Positions 6,447-8,785 of a stretch of DNA of 8,785 bases are shown here, piece after piece; position 1 is the first letter of the stretch, and each line of letters begins with the position of its first letter. This stretch comes from Pseudomonadota bacterium (GTDB lineage: Bacteria; Pseudomonadota; Alphaproteobacteria; Azospirillales; Azospirillaceae). The stretch is taken from the NCBI GenBank assembly GCA_023416195.1, contig JAEZID010000075.1, positions 1-8,785 on the forward strand, written 5' to 3'. The translations under genes and the position numbers were made by a program. The notes below the pieces were generated by a model. The model saw nothing but the letters and a program-made list of their open reading frames with translations, did no database searches and was not told the origin of the DNA.

Positions 6447-7630
6447 TGCGTTTCCAAATTACCGTCGCGGCGCTGGCCGCCGCGACCCTGCTTGCCGCCT
6501 GCGAGCGGAAGGAGGAGGCCAAGGCGCCGCCTCCGCCCGAAAAGCTCACGCTGAAGCCCGTCTCCTTCGCCGATCTGCCCGGCTGGACCGCCGACCGCGT
6601 GGCGGAGGCCGTGCCGGCCTTCCAGCGCTCCTGCGCCAGAATGAAGGCCCAGCCGGCGGACCGGCCCATCGGACCCGACGGGGTGGGCGGCAAGGCCGGC
6701 GACTGGCAGACGCCCTGCGCCAGGCTGGCCGATCTGCCGCCGGGCGACGACGCGGCGGCGCGCGCCTTCTTCGAGGAATGGTTCACCCCCTACGCCGCCG
6801 CCAACAACGACAACCGGCGCGGCCTCTTCACCGGCTATTACGAGGTGGAGCTGAAGGGCAGCCGCAAGCCGGATCCGGCCTACCCGGTGCCGCTCTACCA
6901 GCGCCCGGCGGATCTGGTGATGGTGAATCTCGGTGAATTCTCCGACCGCTGGAAGGGCGAGCGCACCGCCGGGCGCGTGGTGAACGGCCAGTTGAAGCCC
7001 TTCGAGGATCGCGCGGCCATCGAAGCCGGCGCGCTGCGCGGCAAGGCGCAGGAACTGGTCTGGCTGCAGGACCCCATCGCCACCTTCTTCCTGCACATCC
7101 AGGGATCCGGCCGCGTGAGTTTCGCGGACGGCACGGAGATGCGCGTCGGCTACGCCGCGCAGAACGGCCACCGATACGTCGCCATCGGCAAGGAGCTGAT
7201 CGACCGGGGCGCGCTGAAGCGCGAGGAGGTCTCCCTCCAGACCATCCGCGCGTGGCTCCAGGCGAATCCGGACGAGGCCGCCGCGCTGATGAACCTGAAC
7301 CCGTCCTACGTCTTCTTCCAGGAGCTGAAGGGCGAGGGGCCCATCGGCGCCCAGAACGTCGCGCTGACGCCGGGGCGCAGCCTTGCCGTGGATTCAAAGT
7401 TCCTGCCCTACGGCGCGCCGGTGTGGCTGGACGCCGAAGACCCGCTGGACGCGCAGCAGCGGCTGCGCCGCCTGCTGGTCGCCCAGGACACCGGCGGGGC
7501 GATCCGCGGGCCGGTGCGCGGCGACGTCTTCTGGGGCCATGGCGAGGAGGCCGAACGGAAGGCCGGCGTGATGAAGAGCCCCGGCGAATATTACATTCTG
7601 CTGCCGAAGACGGTTACGCCGGTTTCCTGA
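6446..7630 (+). CDS. mltA: MltA-type membrane-bound lytic murein transglycosylase (lipoprotein)
   Basis: Cleaves the MurNAc-GlcNAc bond of peptidoglycan non-hydrolytically, leaving 1,6-anhydroMurNAc; acts in the periplasm. The 394 residues (E. coli MltA 365) begin with a lipoprotein signal: RF, a hydrophobic stretch (5-18) and lipobox LAAC with Cys19. Asp is absent at +2 (Glu20 follows), which suits outer-membrane sorting. A Pro-rich linker follows (30-33). The MltA domain spans roughly 90-290, with FTGYYE, VPLYQRP and WLQDPIATFFLHIQGSGRV. The C-terminal 3D domain spans about 312-390: SLAVDSKFLPYGAPVWLD, AQDTGGAIRGPVRGDVFWG and GEYYILLP. Asp348 in the AQDTGGAIRG motif corresponds to the catalytic Asp (Asp308 of E. 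coli MltA, from memory). The ATG shares its A with the TGA of the upstream Tim44-like gene and has no Shine-Dalgarno of its own, implying translation by reinitiation. It converges on the HIT gene; I see no clear plus-strand terminator after it. Confidence 0.97.
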   Translation: MRFQITVAALAAATLLAACERKEEAKAPPPPEKLTLKPVSFADLPGWTADRVAEAVPAFQRSCARMKAQPADRPIGPDGVGGKAGDWQTPCARLADLPPGDDAAARAFFEEWFTPYAAANNDNRRGLFTGYYEVELKGSRKPDPAYPVPLYQRPADLVMVNLGEFSDRWKGERTAGRVVNGQLKPFEDRAAIEAGALRGKAQELVWLQDPIATFFLHIQGSGRVSFADGTEMRVGYAAQNGHRYVAIGKELIDRGALKREEVSLQTIRAWLQANPDEAAALMNLNPSYVFFQELKGEGPIGAQNVALTPGRSLAVDSKFLPYGAPVWLDAEDPLDAQQRLRRLLVAQDTGGAIRGPVRGDVFWGHGEEAERKAGVMKSPGEYYILLPKTVTPVS

Positions 7631-7678
7631 CCCCGGCACCCCCGGTTTCGGCTGTTGGCACGCACCTTGGCCCAAAAC

Positions 7679-7713
7679 AAATGAAAAGGGCGCCACGGTT
7701 TCCCCCGGCGCCC
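7679..7713 (-). terminator. Intrinsic terminator of the his-HIT operon
   Basis: On the minus strand GGGCGCC (7713-7707) and GGCGCCC (7694-7688) form a seven-pair GC stem with a 12-base loop, followed by TTTTCATTT (7687-7679). The T run is on the minus-strand side only; in the plus direction the stem is followed by CAAGCATTT, so it serves mltA poorly if at all. Confidence 0.8.
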
Positions 7714-7751
7714 CAAGCATTTCAGCGATGTTTCACGTGGATCGTTGCGTC

Positions 7752-8120
7752 TCACGCCTTGGCGAGCATCCGCCCCAGGTCGCGGCCGGCGAAGACGTGG
7801 ATGTGCAGATGCGGGACCTCCTGATGGGCATCCACGCCGCAGTTCGACAGGATGCGATAGCCGGGCTCGGCAGCGCCGGCCTGGCGGGCCACCTCGCCGA
7901 CGGCGCGGAACAGCCCGGCGATCTCCGCCTCGGATGCCTTGGCGGTGAAATCGTCCATGTCCACGTAGGGACCCTTGGGGATCACCAGGATGTGGGTCGG
8001 GGCCTGCGGGTTGATGTCTTGGAAGGCCAGGGCGTGCTCGGTCTCCAGGACCTTCTTGCACGGGATCTCGCCGCGCAGGATGCGGGCGAAGATGTTGTTC
8101 GGATCGTAGGTCTTGGCCAT
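7752..8120 (-). CDS. HIT family protein (HinT-like purine nucleotide phosphoramidase/hydrolase)
   Basis: Histidine-triad proteins of the HinT branch hydrolyse AMP-lysine and other AMP-phosphoramidates in the cytoplasm; the physiological substrate in bacteria is mostly unknown. It has 122 residues, normal for the branch. It opens with YDPNNIFARILRGEIP, followed by the helix-linker VLETEHALAFQDINPQAPTHILVIPK and ending in the triad H104-L-H106-I-H108-V-F, preceded by SNCG and Q/E residues typical of HinT. Start: ATG 8120-8118, with GGGGA seven bases upstream on the minus strand; a longer in-frame reading to 8243 would lie inside hisE and is rejected. It begins 23 bases after the hisE stop and ends at the operon's terminator. 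As I recall, a 122-residue HIT-like protein is recorded 3' of hisE in Azospirillum brasilense, which matches. Its link to histidine synthesis is not shown. Confidence 0.95.
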   Translation of the reverse strand: MAKTYDPNNIFARILRGEIPCKKVLETEHALAFQDINPQAPTHILVIPKGPYVDMDDFTAKASEAEIAGLFRAVGEVARQAGAAEPGYRILSNCGVDAHQEVPHLHIHVFAGRDLGRMLAKA

Positions 8121-8143
8121 CTCGTTATCCCCGTCTAAGGCTC

Positions 8144-8482
8144 TCAGGCTTTGCGCGCCTTCTTTTCCGCGATGCCGCTGGTGCCCTCGCGCTGGGCCAG
8201 CTTCTCCCACACCTCGGCCGGTTCCAGCCCGGCGTCGGCCCACAGCACCATCAGGTGATAGAGCAGGTCCGCCGATTCCGAGGCGAGCGCCGCCTTGTTG
8301 CCTTGCACCGCTTCCAGAATGGCCTCGACCGCCTCCTCGCCAACCTTCTGGGCGATCTTGGAGGTGCCGCGGCTGAACAGCTTGGCGGTGTAGGAGCTGT
8401 CCGGATCGCCTCCCTTGCGCGACAGCACCGTCGCGTAGAGCCGGTCGAGAACCTCCGCGTTGGCTTTCGTGTCCTCAGCCAT
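8144..8482 (-). CDS. hisE: Phosphoribosyl-ATP pyrophosphatase HisE
   Basis: Second step of histidine biosynthesis: hydrolyses phosphoribosyl-ATP to phosphoribosyl-AMP and pyrophosphate in the cytoplasm. The 112 residues form a stand-alone HisE, not the HisIE fusion found in enterobacteria. The all-alpha MazG/HisE-type fold shows its metal-binding acidic signature in KVGEEAVEAILEA (around 46-58) and ESADLLYHLMVLW (around 69-81); the E-E pair and E..D residues hold Mg2+ in the family. The end is basic (EKKARKA). The ATG at 8482-8480 lies inside the end of hisF: the bases ATGGCTGA hold both the hisE start and the hisF stop, an 8-base overlap that suggests translational coupling. It is followed after 23 bases by the HIT gene. 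Confident call. Confidence 0.98.
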   Translation of the reverse strand: MAEDTKANAEVLDRLYATVLSRKGGDPDSSYTAKLFSRGTSKIAQKVGEEAVEAILEAVQGNKAALASESADLLYHLMVLWADAGLEPAEVWEKLAQREGTSGIAEKKARKA

Positions 8483-8785
8483 GGGCCATCTCCACGCCGC
8501 GCGCCGGGCGCACGGGGATGCCGGCCTCGGCGAGCGCCGCCTTGGCCTGACCGATGGTGTAGGTGCCGAAATGGAAGATCGAGGCCGCCAGCACCGCCGT
8601 GGCGTGGCCCTCGCGGATGCCTTCCACCAGATGGTCCAGCGTGCCGACGCCGCCGGAGGCGATGACCGGGATGCGCAGGCTGTCGGCCACCTTGCGGGTC
8701 AGCGCGAGGTCGAAGCCGCTCTTGGTGCCGTCGCGGTCCATGGAGGTCAGCAGGATCTCGCCGGCCCCGTAGGACTCCATGCGCT
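8475..8785 (-). CDS. hisF: Imidazole glycerol phosphate synthase cyclase subunit HisF (partial, C-terminal part)
   Basis: HisF, with the glutaminase HisH, converts PRFAR and ammonia into imidazole glycerol phosphate and AICAR, linking histidine and purine synthesis. Only the last 102 codons are in the window; the family is about 255 residues, so about 60 percent lies beyond the right edge. The visible part is the second half of the beta/alpha barrel. It has YGAGEILLTSMDRDGT, whose first Asp after Met is the second catalytic Asp (Asp176 in Thermotoga maritima). After it come KSGFDLALT, the phosphate-binding loop IPVIASGGVG, and a second phosphate-binding part, AVLAASIFHFGTYTI. The C-terminal tail (IPVRPARGVEMAHG) is normal. 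The stop overlaps the hisE start by eight bases. Upstream neighbours were not seen; hisA and hisH are usual in alphaproteobacteria. Confidence 0.97.
   Translation of the reverse strand, partial: RMESYGAGEILLTSMDRDGTKSGFDLALTRKVADSLRIPVIASGGVGTLDHLVEGIREGHATAVLAASIFHFGTYTIGQAKAALAEAGIPVRPARGVEMAHG

Noticed and set aside
6149..7171. A 340-codon minus-strand frame opposite mltA
   Set aside because: Antisense shadow; the plus strand carries the lipobox, MltA and 3D domains.
7631..7751. A terminator for mltA in the plus direction
   Set aside because: The only strong stem here has its T run on the minus strand; on the plus strand it is followed by CAAGCATTT. mltA may end by Rho or by weak use of this stem.
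8118..8243. HIT protein starting at 8243
   Set aside because: The extension would lie inside hisE, has no conserved content and no ribosome-binding site; ATG at 8120 gives the normal 122 residues.
1..8785. Mobile element, phage, CRISPR, toxin-antitoxin or defence system
   Set aside because: All nine genes are recognisable core families with similar codon use. I saw no transposase, integrase, regularly spaced repeats, attachment-type direct repeats, tRNA or paired small genes.

Overview
The window reads as a piece of a high-GC alphaproteobacterial chromosome, most likely Azospirillum or a close Rhodospirillales relative. Support comes from strong G/C third-position codon use, an alphaproteobacterial gene order (fxsA and secB divergent from a Tim44-like gene and mltA), and a hisF-hisE-HIT order with a 122-residue HIT protein. 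As I recall, that last order was described downstream of hisE in Azospirillum brasilense. I could not run any search, so the genus is an inference. Nothing in the window suggests recent transfer: I see no transposase, integrase, phage gene, CRISPR array, tRNA or rRNA, and all nine genes share the same codon style. It looks like ordinary core chromosome.

Layout. Positions 1-2630 (minus) hold most of a large P-type cation-transporting ATPase that runs off the left edge; its frame is open and uninterrupted for 876 codons. A 341-base divergent intergenic region (2631-2971) follows. It carries a C-rich, G-poor leader for the next gene, rho (2972-4228, plus), a near-standard transcription termination factor. 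rho converges on secB (4359-4853, minus), and a strong stem with T runs usable on both strands separates them. Upstream of secB on the same strand is fxsA (4998-5567, minus). A 210-base divergent region containing three inverted repeats separates fxsA from a Tim44-like membrane-anchored gene (5778-6446, plus). The stop codon of that gene overlaps the start of mltA (6446-7630, plus), a lipoprotein lytic transglycosylase. On the right, a minus-strand block reads hisF (partial, entering from the right edge), hisE and a HIT-family gene. It ends at an intrinsic terminator (about 7679-7713) that also marks the convergence with mltA.

How the genes work together. secB, fxsA, the Tim44-like gene and mltA all concern export, the inner membrane or the cell wall, and form a small envelope neighbourhood. 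hisF and hisE are consecutive members of histidine biosynthesis, with an 8-base overlap that suggests translational coupling; the HIT protein rides on the same transcript. rho and the P-type ATPase are independent housekeeping and transport genes.

I did not find a clearly new biological system. The points most worth a second look are: the ATPase's altered ion-binding residues in M5 and M6 compared with SERCA; the possible Rho-binding leader and four-codon reading frame just ahead of rho; the three inverted repeats between fxsA and the Tim44-like gene; and the three-unit, 15-base repeat in the fxsA tail.
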